From: Uranotaenia lowii
Lineage: Eukaryota; Arthropoda; Insecta; Diptera; Culicidae
Direction: 5' to 3'
Assembly: GCF_029784155.1 (NCBI RefSeq)
Contig: NC_073693.1
Coordinates: forward strand, 24,092,002-24,156,001
DNA: 64,000 bases
Below the pieces are notes generated by a model. The model saw only the letters and a program-made list of their open reading frames with translations, was not told the origin of the DNA and did no database searches. Below are positions 11,381 to 25,085 of the stretch, piece by piece. Numbering within the stretch: the stretch's first letter is position 1; each line of letters begins with the position of its first letter. The translations under genes and the position numbers were made by a program.

Positions 11381-13224
11381 AAATTTCGAATAAAAATTAC
11401 AATTTTAACAAACTTTAGATAAATTCATACACAAATTGGTTAAAAACAATATATAAATTAGGATGATTGGTGTTATTTTCGACCCTTCTTATCACTTTTT
11501 TTTTAGAACCGTGTTTTGGGCTAATTGATTATTATTATTATTATCAGAACATTTCATGAAACTTAAGAGAAAAATGTGTAAACATCATGAAACCAGCAAC
11601 AACTTTGTTGAATTTATACTCATCAATAAATAAAAATTACCCATTAGCATGATATATTCAGCTTTATTTGACTTTACTTAAAAAACGATGCTTAATGTGT
11701 CTGAAAACTGAAAAATTTTGAACGTTTAAAATAAAAGTTTTTTATATAAGCTTTCATATGGCGTACTTTAAATTTGATAAAAAAAAATTTTTCTCAGAAA
11801 TATTTGTAATTTGAATATTTTTTTCTTCATCATATTATTTTTTAATTTTTTCAAAGTCTGATGTCTGTAGTGCGTTCAGCGTTGATAAAAAATTTCCCAC
11901 ATTAGAGTTTGAAATTTCACACATTATGGAAATTAGATGACCAACACATTGAATGTGTGAAAGTACTGATGCACATTAATGTGAAACACCGATTAAGGAA
12001 ACGAAATATGACATTATGCAAAAAGCTTTGAAGACGAGAGAATATGTGAAAAGTAGGTAGATTCACGGGCAAAACGTGGAAAATTAAGCAACATGACCTC
12101 CGGAGGGTCGCAATCTTTATTTGAAAATATTGGTTAGTTTTCAAAGTATTTTTTTTATTTTAAGTTGAACATCAGATTCGTATGCATCTCCTGGTAGAAA
12201 AACCATTTTAAAAAAATCTCGAAACATTCCAGGAAATGTTCCTCCAAGTGGCTTGTGGCAGCTTCCTCAGAGAAGGATCTGGAAGACATAGTTAAAAATT
12301 AACACGGGTTGACGTTTCATGGTTGAAAATGCTAGTAACTTACCATAGTTCTATAAAAAAAATCGCAGCCGCAAACTTTCTTCAACTGGTTTTGACTCTT
12401 CTTCCAGTTAGCAAACAATGGATGGGCCATTTTCAAACATTATTGCCATACCCGATAATTCCGCATAATGTGTAAATTTTGAATTCGAATGATGTGTTAA
12501 AATCACATTCTAGTTTGACAGCTCTATAAATTTGCCGATAGTGTGTGAAACAGTTTTGCAAAATGTGTAAAACAATTTATCAGTGTAAAGCAAGGATCGA
12601 CGGAAACTTACACACCAACAAAAACTCATATTATCCGTGGAAAAAAATGGAAAAATTTTCTCACTCCAGATGACATTACAAATTGCTCAAATATGTATCT
12701 TCTCATATATTTTTCTCAAACTAAAAATTCTCACGAGAACTTTGATAGTTTGACATAGAAATTTAATTTTAGCTTATCGGAATCATTAGATTTTTTTATT
12801 TGAAAAAAAACAACCAATTGATTTTTTTTATAGGGGATATCATAAAAAACTGAAAAAAAAATTGTATCTGTCATATCGCTATAAAATGTCTGCAAACCTA
12901 GTAGAAATTAAAATTTTAAAATCATCTAGAATGACAAACTACTCTTAGATATATCTGCTGAAATTTGAGTTTAGTTTTTGCGTCAAAAACTATTTGACCT
13001 TCTACAATATTATTATTTCAATTTTAAGTTGATTCTGAACTTGTAACACTGAACCATCAATAGGACATCATCGCTTTTCTAAGCAGAGTTGGCAACTGCA
13101 TTTGAAAAAACTCTTAAAGGTTTGAAAAAAAGCTATGCATTTATAAGTCTGCAATGATCAATGCAGGTGAGAACTAGGTTCGAAATCTGACTTGATGCCA
13201 GAACAAAATTTTACGAAAGGACAA
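11381..13224. other. AT-rich spacer
   Basis: No gene, RNA or clear repeat could be supported. ORFs below 80 residues only. Confidence 0.5.
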
Positions 13225-13580
13225 TTTGAGGAAAAAAATCCCTGGTTTGTTAATTTTCAATACAAGTTCATACATTTCAAGACCCTTTCAAAGAGAACAT
13301 CCTCATTTCTCAAGCAAAATGAGCATGTGAATTTTCATCTTTTAAGTTTAGTGCAATGGTTAAATGAACGATTAAGCACATTTTTCTCGCTATTAGTAAA
13401 ATTTGTGAAAATTCAAAAATATTTTTTACCAATTTGACTAAATGTGCAAAATTGCTCATAAAAAACTCGACTTTTGCTCGACAAATGGGTATGTTCTCTT
13501 CCAAACTCTTTCAAAGGGTCTTTAAATGTGTGAATTTGTATTGAAAATTAACAAACTTTGGAATTTTTATTCTCGAGTTT
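13225..13580. mobile_element. foldback (long inverted repeat) element
   Basis: Left arm about 13230-13330 and right arm about 13445-13575 are inverted copies: TTTGTTAATTTTCAATACAA, then AAAGACCCTTT or AAGACCCTTTC, then AGAACATCC or AGAACATACC, occur on the + strand at left and as reverse complement at right. About 110 bp of unrelated loop lies between. It has no coding capacity. Arm identity is roughly 80 per cent by eye, so the insertion is not recent. Confidence 0.75.
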
Positions 13581-14646
13581 AAAAAATAACCTATCTTCCA
13601 TAATTTCACAACCAAATATTTGATATTTGACTGAATAATGCCAGCATAAAATAATTTCAATCAATCCGAGATATGACCGTTAAAAAAATACAAGTTTTTG
13701 ATAAAAAAAAAATACCTTTTAACTAACGAACGTCTCCAGATACAAGATTGGTTTCTGAGAGAAAAATGTGTGAATATTAATTTCGTACAAATACTTGCAA
13801 AACATATTTCTTGTATGAATTCATCCACAAAAGATAGAACCAAAATACTGTTATTTTCGATACACCCTAACATTTCAACTTCCCAAAAATCATAAATCTT
13901 TTAAAAATCGTCAAATGTATGTGATGTTTTCGGCAATGTTGCCTCAAAAACTGTTGGCTAAAACTTTGTAAAGGACAATTTAGCTCTATCTGTTCACTGA
14001 AAAAAGTTTTAATGTGTATATCATGCAAAAATGACACAACCTAATATATGATTTAAGACTATCAAAACGCATGGTTTGATGAGCATTTTCGTCAAAAACA
14101 CTGTTTGTATATCTTTTTTAATACCTTAAAAGCTTACAAGAGCTTGAAATTGTAGGCTCCAAACAGCAGCTTGGCCAGATCTACAGATTGCGCCGTAGAT
14201 CTAGAGATTTTGAAAACTTCAATGGATTCTATGGAAATCTGCAGATTTTCAAGTTTTCCAACAGATTTCTGTGGGTAATCGAAAATTATTAGGTGGTTCT
14301 ACGAGTGCACAAAAATTCTACCATACGACTAGAAAAAAACGGTCTTCCAGTTTCATTTTGCCAAAATCAGTACATTTTTTGTTTTTTATTCAAATCTACG
14401 AATTAAGGCGGTTTGGAATCTAGCAAATCTGGCTTCAAACCTACTGAGTCGAGATTTTTGACACAAACAATGTTATACAGTTAATTTTTTTCGCGATGGA
14501 TTTCAAGTTATACACTTTAAGGTGAACAGAGTACATAAGGACATACTCTGCAAGTCGAGTGACATGACTTGCGAAATTACACTTTGTCGTCCTGACTTCA
14601 GAAAACTATTCATGAAAAAAAAATTAGTTAAGATAAGCTCCAGACA

Positions 14647-15024
14647 AGGTTGCTGAAAAAAAATCTGTTTTTTTTAACAAAAAAAAAATTCTATAGTTCT
14701 GTAATATGAAGCTAAAATTCTGTGACGGTTTTCTGTAACGCTATTTCTGTGAAGATCATTGGGAAATCATGTCAAATATCAACAAATTGGAAACTACTCA
14801 CCGTTGTAATAAGAAAAAATCATTTTTCATTATCTTGTTTTCATATTTTCATGAATTTGAGTCAGAAATAAAAAGCCAAAAGTGAAAAAAAGTATATCAA
14901 ATTTTGAAAATCTGTACAAAATTTAGAAAATCTGTGAATTTTGTGAAAATTTTAAAATAAATTCGACGAATTTTTTCTCAAATTCTGTGATAATACAGAT
15001 TTTTCTGTGATTTCGGCAAGCTTG
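14647..15024 (-). mobile_element. MITE-like element with AAGSTTGCYGAAA ends (family A, copy 1)
   Basis: The left end AAGGTTGCTGAAA and the right end TTTCGGCAAGCTT are imperfect inverted repeats, and AAAATCTG lies just inside both. The flanks carry an imperfect 10-bp direct repeat (GCTCCAGACA at 14637-14646, GCTCCGGGCA at 15025-15034). The reverse complement of the right end (GCCGAAATCACAGAAAAATC) matches the left ends of the copies at 15803 and 35195. Non-coding. Confidence 0.65.
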
Positions 15025-15802
15025 GCTCCGGGCACTGTTTGTAGATTTTTTGAGCTAACATTTCTAGTCTGAAGTAGTTGCTGAAGTCAGATTATCTAAG
15101 TGAGATTCTTTAAGTCACGTCACGTGACCTCACAATTTTCCAACCTCATCAATTCAGAAAAGTAAACAGTTTACAACTCAACAATTTATATCTCGAAATT
15201 TAAACATTTGGTTTTGGATTCGTTAAAAGAGCTTATCTTTTGAAAATTGTGCGAATAGAAAACTGCATTTACAAAACTTTTAAGGCGCCTCTCGACGCTG
15301 AATGCGTTTTTGTCATTCCACAATTGCTTCAATGGGTTTCAAATCTTTACCTCAACCGGACGGCTGGTGGCCAACGGCCATTGCTAAGAAGATCAATCCG
15401 TCAAACCCACAACCTTGAATTCGTTCAATGCACTTTTGCACTCTCTTCTAACGCGTTGGTACATGAACAATCTTAAAAAGTTGCGCGAGAATTGGAAACA
15501 AATAACAAATACCTCCCTCGTCTACCTCTTCTATACTACATTGACCGCATTAAGACGACTGTTTGAGATTTGTTGTTTTTTTTTCTGGCTGCACTTGATC
15601 ACTTACTTGATGCCACGAGATGCAATCTGCAGCCCAGATAAACAGCTGGCTTCGCAGATATCGAAAGCAATTGTGCAAATTAATTTCCGTTTTCTAGAAT
15701 GGCGCATTTTTGATTCCCAAGTGATAATCAACAAATTTGTAGAATAATTTTAGAATTAGATTTCACATTCAGAATTTAGATTGAGAATTCAGATTCCGAG
15801 CG

Positions 15803-16138
15803 AGCTTACTGAAATCACAGAAAAATCTAGAACTTCACAGAGTTTTGAGCAGATTTTTAACACAAAATCTGGGTCACAGAACACAGAAAGAATACTCACA
15901 GATTTCACAGATTTTTTTATTTTGTACCTACGTGTCTCTTAATTTTTTTTTTGACTATTTAAATTTTGGATTTTTAACTTTATATAGGAAAAATAAGATT
16001 AGGTTTGATATTTCACAAGTGAAATATTAAAAAAGAACTTTTTTTAATGGCTTTTCAATGAAATAAATGCTATTTCCGTCACAGAAAATCATCACAGAAT
16101 GTTTGGGAAAAATCTGAATCAATTTTTCTGCAACCTCG
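15803..16138 (+). mobile_element. MITE-like element family A, copy 2
   Basis: Starts GAGCTTACTGAAATCACAG and ends with TTTTTCTGCAACCTCG, an imperfect inverted terminus. Interior landmarks (TTTTAACTT...AGGAAAAATA, then ATGCTATTT, ATCATCACAGAAT, GGGAAAAATC) appear in the same order as in the copy at 35195-35555. Repeated CACAGA motifs give it a distinctive look. No ORF of note. Confidence 0.7.
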
Positions 16139-17804
16139 ATTCAGAGTTCAACTTGAAGATTGGAAAAAAATCACATCGAGTTATAAAAATCAATCAGAAA
16201 CATGAAATTCTTTAAATAGAAATTCTAAATTCTATACCAGAATTTAAAAAAAAAAATAATACGAACTACCAGATCCACCTCTTAAATAATAGTCAAAAGA
16301 CAGACTTTTGCAATCTTTTTTGTCTCAATCATGGCGGCACTTTTCCAAGACACTTTAGTTTGCGTCCACCCGTTTGTTGATTGATGACACTCTTGGCTTT
16401 GTAGTTGGAGACATTTATGACACGATGCGGTGCCCCCATCGTTTTCATGTGAGACCTGGATCTGGATTTTGTCTAAAAAGTTTTTGATGTAAACAGGTTG
16501 GCTGATTTTTCATCACACATCCGCGGAGACGCCAAGAAAGCTGAATCCAAGGGACATGTCGAGAAAGGAAAAACGCACGCCTCCACGGCAAGTGTAAACA
16601 AATTCCGGTTGAAAGTATTCGAAAAACAGACCGCGGTCACGTCGATTGATCCCAAGCATCGAGAGCAACAGGCCCCATGGATTATTGGTGCTAAAATTAA
16701 TTTAGTATTGTCCCACTTTTTCCCGAATTCTTTGAATTCGTTTTTGCGGCATGCAAAAAGTAGAAAAGTACTTCTCAGTGAGTGTGGGGTTGGTCATCAA
16801 ACGAAAAAAAAAATGAACCAAAAAATGTGCGGAAATATGAGTAGTGAGGACGCTTGGAAAATAAATCACACGTTTTCTTTTTTTTTTTTTGCTCAACCAA
16901 AACAGTGAAAATTGAGGTTTTTTATGTTTTTTCTTTTCGTTTTAAAACTGCCGGCTGTAAATTTGATTACGAAAGAAAACAAAATTGTTAAATTTAGTCC
17001 TAGGAAATAGTAACATGCATCATAAAAAAAACTTACCTTAAATTTGACAAAAATATTTTAAAAATAATTTAAAAAAAATAATTAAAATTGGCTATCAAAG
17101 ATTCTTTCCCAAACCAAAAAAAAAACAAAAAGTACCCATCTGTTTCTTGAACTCAAACGAGTGTGATCCTTTTCGATGCACTTGTTTGTTGTTCACAATG
17201 TTCGTTTTTCTTCAAAACATTTTTTTAAATTTTTTCCTCAATTTTCTGTGTTTGTCTTGCTATTTGCGGTCAACCGCTTTTGGATGAGTACTTCCGAAGG
17301 AGGTGTCGAATCGATGAATTTGCGATGTTTTTTTCGACTTCCCTTGCACTGACTGGCTGTTGTTCTTTTGCCAAAGCGGGTGTTCGCGGTGAAAATTATA
17401 GCTATTTTTCTTTAGCATCTCGTTGGGTTTTTTTTGCGTTTTTCGTTTTGGGTAGATTTCAATTGTCGCCTGAGCACGGAAATGGAGGTGTTTACCGAAA
17501 ATATGGCGTTAACTGTGCTTTTTTCTGTGACACCACAAGTGTCATTCGACGAGAGCGACACATTTCTGCAACAAATCTTAATGGGGATGATGCACTTTCA
17601 TTTGAGGATCTCCGAGCCAGAGGTTTATACTTAGTCGTCAATTTTGTGTCAGCTTTTTTACATATTCCAATGTACAATTGCTGAAAATTTAGGATATTAA
17701 AGATTTTTGTTTAAAAGTACTGAATGAAAAACTAGCAGTTATAGAAAATATATTTAAAAAAATCGCGTAGCAAATAAATTTTAAAACGTGGTCTTCTAAT
17801 AAGC
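16139..17804. other. spacer; no supported gene
   Basis: Two ORFs of about 135 residues (16498-16908 and 17280-17684, + strand) lie here, the first opening only at a non-ATG codon. Neither shows a recognisable domain, and both contain low-complexity runs. I do not call them genes. Confidence 0.45.
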
Positions 17805-17945
17805 TTGCCAGAATTTTTTCAGCATGTATCCGGCCCGGGAAATTCAGGGCAATTTTATATAAAAACCTGGCAAAATCGGGGCAATATCCGGAAAATATCC
17901 GGGCAAATTTTGTCAGAACCCAGAAATTACTGAACAAAAATCAAG
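17805..17945. repeat. CCGG-rich dispersed repeat fragment
   Basis: Contains AAGCTTGCCAG, CCGGCCCGGGAAATTCAGGG, GGGGCAATATCCGG and ATATCCGGGC. It resembles the inner part of the TIR element at 20526-20863 (GCCAGATTTCCCGG, ATTATCCGG, ATATTGCCCGG) in inverted orientation. Boundaries are unclear. Confidence 0.55.
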
Positions 17946-18261
17946 GGAAAAAAATTTCATCAAAATTTATCTCCAGATTTTGAAGATGATTTTCACCATC
18001 TTTCATTTCATCTAACTTTTTTCCGTAAATAAAAATTTCATTTTTTTTTTCATTTCTTTTTGTGAAATGCCTATCTTAGTTGCAGATTGTAAGATTAGAA
18101 TACATTCAAACATTTTACTCGAAAAATTGATAAAATAACAACTGATTTGGGTATATCCCAATTAGAGTAAACCTCGTTGGGCATCAGAGGGTTAACCGGC
18201 TGACATTCATTTTATGATTTTAGACAATTGCACAAAGAGTTCGATTGGGTTTATTTTTGAT

Positions 18262-18335
18262 TTGAAGCGGGTAGAATTTATTTAGAAGCGTTATTATCAC
18301 ATATCAAATTTTTGTTCAGCACGGGCCAACTACTG
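18262..18335 (+). repeat. dispersed GGGTAGAATTTATTT repeat, copy 1
   Basis: Reads AAGCGGGTAGAATTTATTT, AGAAGCGTTATTATCACATA, TTTTTGTTCAGCACGG and GCAACT-like sequence. Related sequences are the loop of the hairpin at 32954-32992 and the segment at 39325-39430. Confidence 0.6.
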
Positions 18336-18862
18336 AAAAGTGGTAGATACAAATAGAGTTGCGTTAACCATCACACATTATTAGGTCAAGCGTGAATTAA
18401 ATTTTCAAAAAAAGGTATTTTTTATTAAATCTCAGAAAACAAAGCATTACTTTTTCTAAAAAACAAAAACAGATTTTAAGTGTATATACGGATTTTTGGA
18501 GAAATTTCGAAAGTTTACTGAGTAACTCGGAAATTTTTGTGACGGGTTTTTTATTTGATTGAATGAACCAAGTTTTCCTCATAAATATGATTTTGTGCCG
18601 AAAAAAAGCTAGGTTTTGTGAAATGTTTTGCGAAAAAAAAACTTTGATTTATAAGAAGAGGTAAAAATTATCCATACTTTTGGAAATCAAGTTCAGCAAG
18701 GAGATCGATGAGCATTTCAATACTGAGCATCCTTTCATTCATGGCGCCTATCGATAGATGTTTGAAAATATTTCAAAGTTAATGATTTAAGAATACAAAA
18801 GACTCTTAATAAAGATAACCATGGCAGAAGGAAAGGAGGGGGTTCTTGAGGTTAGCCTCCAC

Positions 18863-18888
18863 CCCCCCCCCCCCCCCTCACCCCCCAA
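18863..18888. repeat. poly-C tract
   Basis: A run of mostly C (CCACC, then more than ten C, then TCACCCCCC), unusual in this AT-rich window. Length is likely to be unreliable in sequencing. Confidence 0.9.
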
Positions 18889-19496
18889 AACATTAAATTT
18901 CTAAAAAATCTGTAACATATTCATGATCTAGGTTATTCGAGAGTAACAATCTTGACTCAGAACTTATGCCAAAATCTCTAAAACTGATCCCAGGTTCAGA
19001 ATTCTGCAACAGTTTAAAAAAAAAAATCATTGTTGGTAGAAATTCAGTTGTGAGTTTAAATTTAAAAGGAGATAAAACGCATTTCAGGGGTTCTGGTTAC
19101 ATTCTAACAAAACCCAATTATTCTTATCTCCAGTTTGATTTAAAGGTTTAAATAATAATTTTTCCAAATATGGAAAAAGATGATTAGAAACTATCCTGAG
19201 TTTTTGTTTCATATTTAGATTCGAAGTTTTTAAATTTAATTCTTATGCAGAATTAAAATAAAACAAAGCTTCATAATGGCGATTCAGAATTGAAAATTCG
19301 AAATCAGATTTATCATTGAAAATTCGTATTTTTCCCATGTTGGATTAAAAATAAAAAATTGAAATAATGAATTTAAATCAAAACCGAAAACATCAGAGTT
19401 GAAATTACAGGTTCATGAAACGAAATTCACTACTTGGCTTATATTTAAAATTTTGATATGGACTTAAGAATCAGATTGTTTTTTTCAAATTTCAGA

Positions 19497-19523
19497 AATC
19501 TTCTTCTTCTTCTTCTTCTTCTT
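19497..19523. repeat. (TTC)n microsatellite
   Basis: About eight TTC units in a row on the + strand. The acidic run it would encode on the minus strand is not evidence of a gene. Confidence 0.9.
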
Positions 19524-20525
19524 TTACCAACATAACCAAAACGTGTAAGCATCCTGGAAAATGAAAAGACTTGCGTCCTTCATTTTTCTTTTCAACGTTA
19601 TCTCTGTTACATAAAACATGCATTGCAGAGATAACTACGGCCAGGCCAACCATGTTGTAATTACCGCAAAAGATTCTGGAGCAAGGGGAGGAATAAAGCG
19701 TGGAGTTCCCTACCAAACGCTTCATATGGATTACTTAAATACCTACAGCATAATTTGAAAATAGCTACGCTTATCTTATGACAATATGTATAAGGAAAAT
19801 AACGTTTAATGTAATGCAAAGGTTTGATCTCACCAAATAAGTCTCGGAAGTTTTCGACTAGAAAACTTTTCCTCTAGTCCGGAGCAGCTGACTTTAAAAT
19901 TCCTTCAGAACTCTCCCAACCAGGATTCAGCATGCCGAAACAAAGTACGAACCACTCCAGGAACAACCACCAGTCACTTAATCTATCATTTTCCACTGTT
20001 TAATTTTAAAATTTCTAGTTTTATTGTAATTGATTAAAAAAAATTAAGGACGAAAACAAAAACGCGTGCGATGCCCAAAAGTCATGGCTTACTCCGTTTT
20101 TTTTAAATTTCAGAAATCGATTTTAAATTTTGAAAACAGATTCAAAATTTTAATGTTTAATTTAGGCTCAGATAGATATTAAAAAGTCAGATTATGATTC
20201 AGCTCGTAAATGAGTTTTACAATCAAGATGAATGTTTCGTTGAGGAACCTAAATAGAAAGAAATCGCAGACTGATAATTTTTATTGTTAATTCTATTTAT
20301 TTATTTTTTTATCAAAGTTGGTTTGTATAAAAAATTCAACTGCAAATCACGAGTTTGACGTAGGACGTTTTTTTGCAAATTAAGTTTTATCAAAAAACCT
20401 TCAAACATCCAACACATTTTAATTATGGAATTGAGTTTTTTGGAAAAATATTTAAAAATAAAAAATTCTAATCTTCAGTTAAAAAATCTGCAAATGCTGT
20501 ATTTTCTTAGTCTTTTGTTTAAGGT

Positions 20526-20863
20526 AAGGTTGCCAGATTTCCCGGTATTATCCGGATTTGTCCAGATATTGCCCGGATTTCATTGAAGTTGCCCTGACTT
20601 CATTGAAAAAAATGGTGTTGTATTTTTTTTTTATTTATACCTCCAAAACGATTTTTTTCAGCAAGTTTTATAAACATAATCATGAAAGGTTTTTCGAAAT
20701 CCCAAAATATGTTTTAAAATCTCTCGATAAGGTTTGATGAATGAAATTGTTTTTTTTTTCAATTTTTTCTTGATTTTTGTTGAGTAATTTCTTGGTTTGG
20801 ACAAAATTTTGAAATAAAAAAGGAATTAAATGAAATGAAAGGAAAAAAAAATCTGGCAACCTT
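20526..20863. mobile_element. non-autonomous TIR element (AAGGTTGCCAGATTT)
   Basis: The left end AAGGTTGCCAGATTT (20526-20540) is the exact reverse complement of the right end AAATCTGGCAACCTT (20849-20863). A 10-bp direct repeat, TTTGTTTAAG, lies at 20514-20523 and 20862-20871, consistent with a target-site duplication that overlaps the terminus by a base or two. At about 338 bp and non-coding it is a MITE. The CCGG-rich left interior (TCCGGATTTG, GCCCGGATTTC) also recurs near 17.8 kb. Confidence 0.8.
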
Positions 20864-20871
20864 TGTTTAAG

Positions 20872-23800
20872 ATTATTAATATTCCAGTTTTCACAAGAGG
20901 CAATTCTCAAACTAAAATCTTAAGTTTGGATCAAGTTTTCAACAATCAGTTTCAAACTGCTAATTCTCCATTAACTTTTGAAATTTTGATTTATTTACAT
21001 CGATGTTTATAATATTTCAATTTGCTCAAGAATTTGGTAGATTCTGTTTGTTTGAGTTGAGCATAGAAGTTATTTTTAAGAAATTTTTAGACTTTTTTAC
21101 TAGACTCTGGAGCTTATTCAAAGGTTTTAACCATCATCGGTGAAAGTAGGTACCTTCTTTCGTTTCTAAAAGCTTTATAAAAAAAATTAGCAAAGCATCG
21201 ATAAAAATCGGAATTAATAATAAATCATTTAAGGGATTTTAAAAAAAACCAAAACTTTTATAGATTTTTCATTCAGCAAAAATAAAGACAGACAAATATT
21301 TTGGAACAAACTTAATCAATCAAAAAAAATTTAGAAATACAAAAAATTAAAGAGTTGCTTCAATTCGTAATTATTTGCGACCCACTTCGGAGCCTTCATT
21401 TTCTCAAAAATAGAATTGCACTTTCTTATATTTTATTAATATTAAGTCTCATGATTATAATTAAAAGGCAGAAGGGGCTTACTATATTGAAGTAATCAAC
21501 CGAATATTGAGTTTAAAAAAAACCTTTGTAGAATCTACTTAAATTTCAAGTCTTCCCATTAATTTTGTTTCCAATATTCTCACCATTTCTAAGAAATTTC
21601 TCAGCTGTGTGTTATTTTATTTTTTAATTTTTTACACCGGACATTAACATTTACCAACCAGAATATACGATGTTAGTAAATTAAAAAAGGCAATGCAAAT
21701 CCAAATAAACATAAATGGTAGAAAAACAGCTTAAATGTCCGTGTATTTTGTTGTTTTGTAACAACATTATATAAAGGTTCAAAGGTACCAACTTTAATCA
21801 GTGAAAACTTTCATAAGACTCATAAGACTTCTTTAAACCTAGTCAGCTATATATGGTTCGAAATAAAATTTTATTTATTTACTAAATCTGTTATTGTTAT
21901 ATCAATTTAAAAAAAGAACTCAGGTAAATATTAAATTAACTTAAAGTGGCATGAAAAAACGAAAATCGTTCAATAAGAGAAAATCAAATCAAACATACTT
22001 AATAAGCTAAAACTGCGAAACAAAACTTTAATTTAAGAAGCAAAGTGAGGACTCTTCATGAATTAAAATGAACACACGATATTTAATCTTGTTAAGTAAT
22101 TGCACTAGCTAGTTTTGAAAATTATGCTATAGTGTGTGTGTGAAATTCTGCTTTAAGGAAAATGTGGAAAAAGTTGAATTGATTTTGGCTTAGGTGGAGT
22201 AAATCCATGGTTGGGCAAAATTATTTTGCACAAATGATTTGTGAAAAGTTTTTTTTTCCATAAACTTGTTGCAAATTTGAAGGAAACGAAGCTTTCGGTA
22301 TTCAAAATACGAAAGATGTAATGGAAAAATTTATATTTTTAAAGTTCTACCGAAATGACAAAAGCAACCAGGAATTTTTGTTTCTTAAATTCCAGAAAAG
22401 CTTGATCTTTCGATGAAATTTCCATAAAAATTGCTCAGAGTCATTAAAATACAGAAACAAAAATTTAAAAAAGCTTAAACAAGCTTAAGTAATAGAAAAA
22501 ACAACAATATGCTCTTGATATAAAAACTTTTCGAAAAAAAAATATACAAAAATCTGTATCAAAGCAATTGAAAGATTCCCTTTAATTCAACCACGGTTGA
22601 AATCAAAACTGTTGGATTTTTTTTTAAATCTATATTTCACTAGTGTCTTACGTTTATTGTTGTCAATTTATGACAAATTACTCATATAAAATTACTCGGA
22701 AAGTTGCAAACTTATTCAAAATTTTGAAACCAAAAAACTTCTAAAAATACTTCAGAAATGTGTAACCAATTTGGAGATATGTACATTTTTTATTCAAAGT
22801 TATCCAGGATTAACCATATTCTTCTCTATTCTCTAGCCGAAATTTGGATCCGAAACGATATTACCAATTTAAAAAAAAATCTTTATAGCGATTATTTTGC
22901 CATTTTTATTATTATTTTTAAGTCCGAATGACTTTTTGAAAATCGAGAAAAAAAAGAGGAATCAGAGACGAGGGGTGCCCCCGCCTGGGTCATTCTCAAA
23001 AATTGAGAATTTATAAAATAAACCATTGTTGGTCTTTTGGTCAAGTTTGGTTATTTTTATTTTCACAGAACGGGACGGGTTTTTAGTAAAAAAAAAATAC
23101 TATTTAGCTTTTCTAGATTTTAAACCCGTTTTTAACATTAAATGTTTCGGCTAGTTCTTGAGCATGTTCTCAAGTCGGTAGTTACGTTATAGTTAATTTT
23201 GTTGATGTAAAATTTTTAAAAGATCATAAATTATTCGTTATAACCGTACTTCTGGTTGCTTTAGAGGTTTTTCAAAATTCAGCAACAGATTTTCTTAAAA
23301 TTCAATGTTTCTACAGAAGCATGCTGCTAGATTAAATAGTCATTCATTATCTTGCTTGAAAAAAGTCCCCAATATATAAATTCGAAAGGGAAGTTAGTTT
23401 TCCTCCATCAAAAGCGATTCTAATTAAGATCATTTACAAATTAAACTCCCACGACTCGGCAGTTGCGTGTGTGTAATCTACACCACCTCATCGAGTGAGG
23501 GTAATTTAGCAGCAGCAGCAGCAGCATTAAAGTATCGTATTCCACCTGATTCAGACCGATCGGTGACAACCTGAGCACAGAGCTAAGTTCATAATCTACC
23601 CCATAATTCACCTGGTTGGCTAGCATGCAGCAAAAAAAATTCAATCTTGAGCTGGATTAGGCTTAGCTCAACATGTTATTTACTAAAAGTAACGCTCCAA
23701 ACTTGCACTTCATCAATCACTGAATCTGTGGTCTGCCTTAAGCCTAGGACTCTCTAGTCAGACACACATTTTGATCAGAGGCTGGTCCAATCGTGGGGGT

Positions 23801-24939
23801 CTAATTGAACTTACGGCTGGCTGGGTTCCATCTAAGATCTAAAAAAACAGTCTACGACGACCACGTACCGCGTGAAAATGTCTCCATCATTTGAGTAAAG
23901 CCTGATTCCGCTGCTTTCAATTTTGTGCCCTCGAAATTAGCGCAAGGAGGCGTCCGTCGCGTCGTCGTTGTCGTCTTTTGAATGTTTCAGAACGCACTTT
24001 AGGGTTAGGTAAATTAGAATCTAAGGCTTTTGGCAACAACAACAACTTCGGGCTAGACGATTCCATCGTCTGACTTGGAACGTGGTGGATGGAACCAATC
24101 ATCATAGTCTAGTCTGGGTTTTGGTTGGGCCGATTTACGTGCCTATGGAGGTAAATTTTTGTTCTGTTTACATCAAGCGAACCCAGACGACTTTTATGAA
24201 TGGAAATATCTAACCATATCCAGACAAGGTCGGCCGTTGAATCAATCAACAGGTGTCATAACACGTGGATCACTCGATTACTCTCACACAAAACTTTTAA
24301 AATTGTTTTATTTTTAATCATTATTTGCGATATTTTCCTTTGTCAAATTTGTCGTAACCTCTCTCATCCCAACATTTTCATCACCCATAGGCTTGCTGAT
24401 CGTACATATGACGTTATATTTTTCATGACACTTGAATAAATCTATAAAAATCTTAATTATTTAAAATCTTTTTCCAGTACAATAAAGAGCTTAAACACTC
24501 CGTTGGTTCCAGACAAAACCTCCAAAGTTGTTGCTTTGGTTAACAGAAAACAAGCGTGATTCCAATGGCAAGAAAAACGACAGTTTTTGAAATTCAATGT
24601 ATTGCTTAGCAGTTATCAATATTTTTTTCATAAAATTTTTGAAATTTTACAAGAAAACCTAAAAATTTATTCTGCATGCTTTTGTAGCGATCCCTGAAGG
24701 AAAAAGCCATAGTAAAATATAATTTGAATGCAACGAAAATTTTCACCGAATTGTTTACATTTTTTCCTAATAACAAAACGTCATAGATGCTTCTGGCGTC
24801 TCGAATTCGAGCATTGTTTGATAATGTTAAGGCCAAAGCATAATTCACTCAATAGCGAAATGTTTAATAAATTCTAAGTCGAGAAAACACAAAAAAAAAA
24901 TTTTAAATTGACAGAACAAACTTGTCGATAAGTACCAAA
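20872..24939. other. AT-rich spacer; no gene
   Basis: Very AT-rich to about 23.4 kb, then more balanced composition to 24.9 kb. A (CAG)n tract of about six units lies near 23509-23526. No ORF has a recognisable domain, and I saw no RNA gene. Confidence 0.5.
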
Positions 24940-25085
24940 TTTGCAAAAAATGAAATTAACAAAATTTTCGAACATGAACAAATCGACAAAACTAACAAAA
25001 TTATCGAAATTGACTAAATTGACAAAAAAAATCGAAAAAGAATTGACCAACTCCACAAAAAGATCAAATTGGGCAATGAATAAAT
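24940..25085. repeat. degenerate left edge of satellite array 1
   Basis: Irregular ACAAAATT and ACAAATCGAC units (for example AACAAATCGACAAAACTAAC) lead into the homogeneous 9-bp array. They resemble the GTCGATTT low-complexity zone at 61.5-62.0 kb read on the other strand. Confidence 0.7.

Noticed and set aside
16498..17684. Two ~135-codon + strand ORFs
   Set aside because: No recognisable motif, the first has a non-ATG start, low-complexity runs, and they fit chance ORFs in this composition.
21905..21935. CAG|GTAAAT near 21922 as a recursive splice site
   Set aside because: It is preceded by an A-rich stretch, not a pyrimidine tract.
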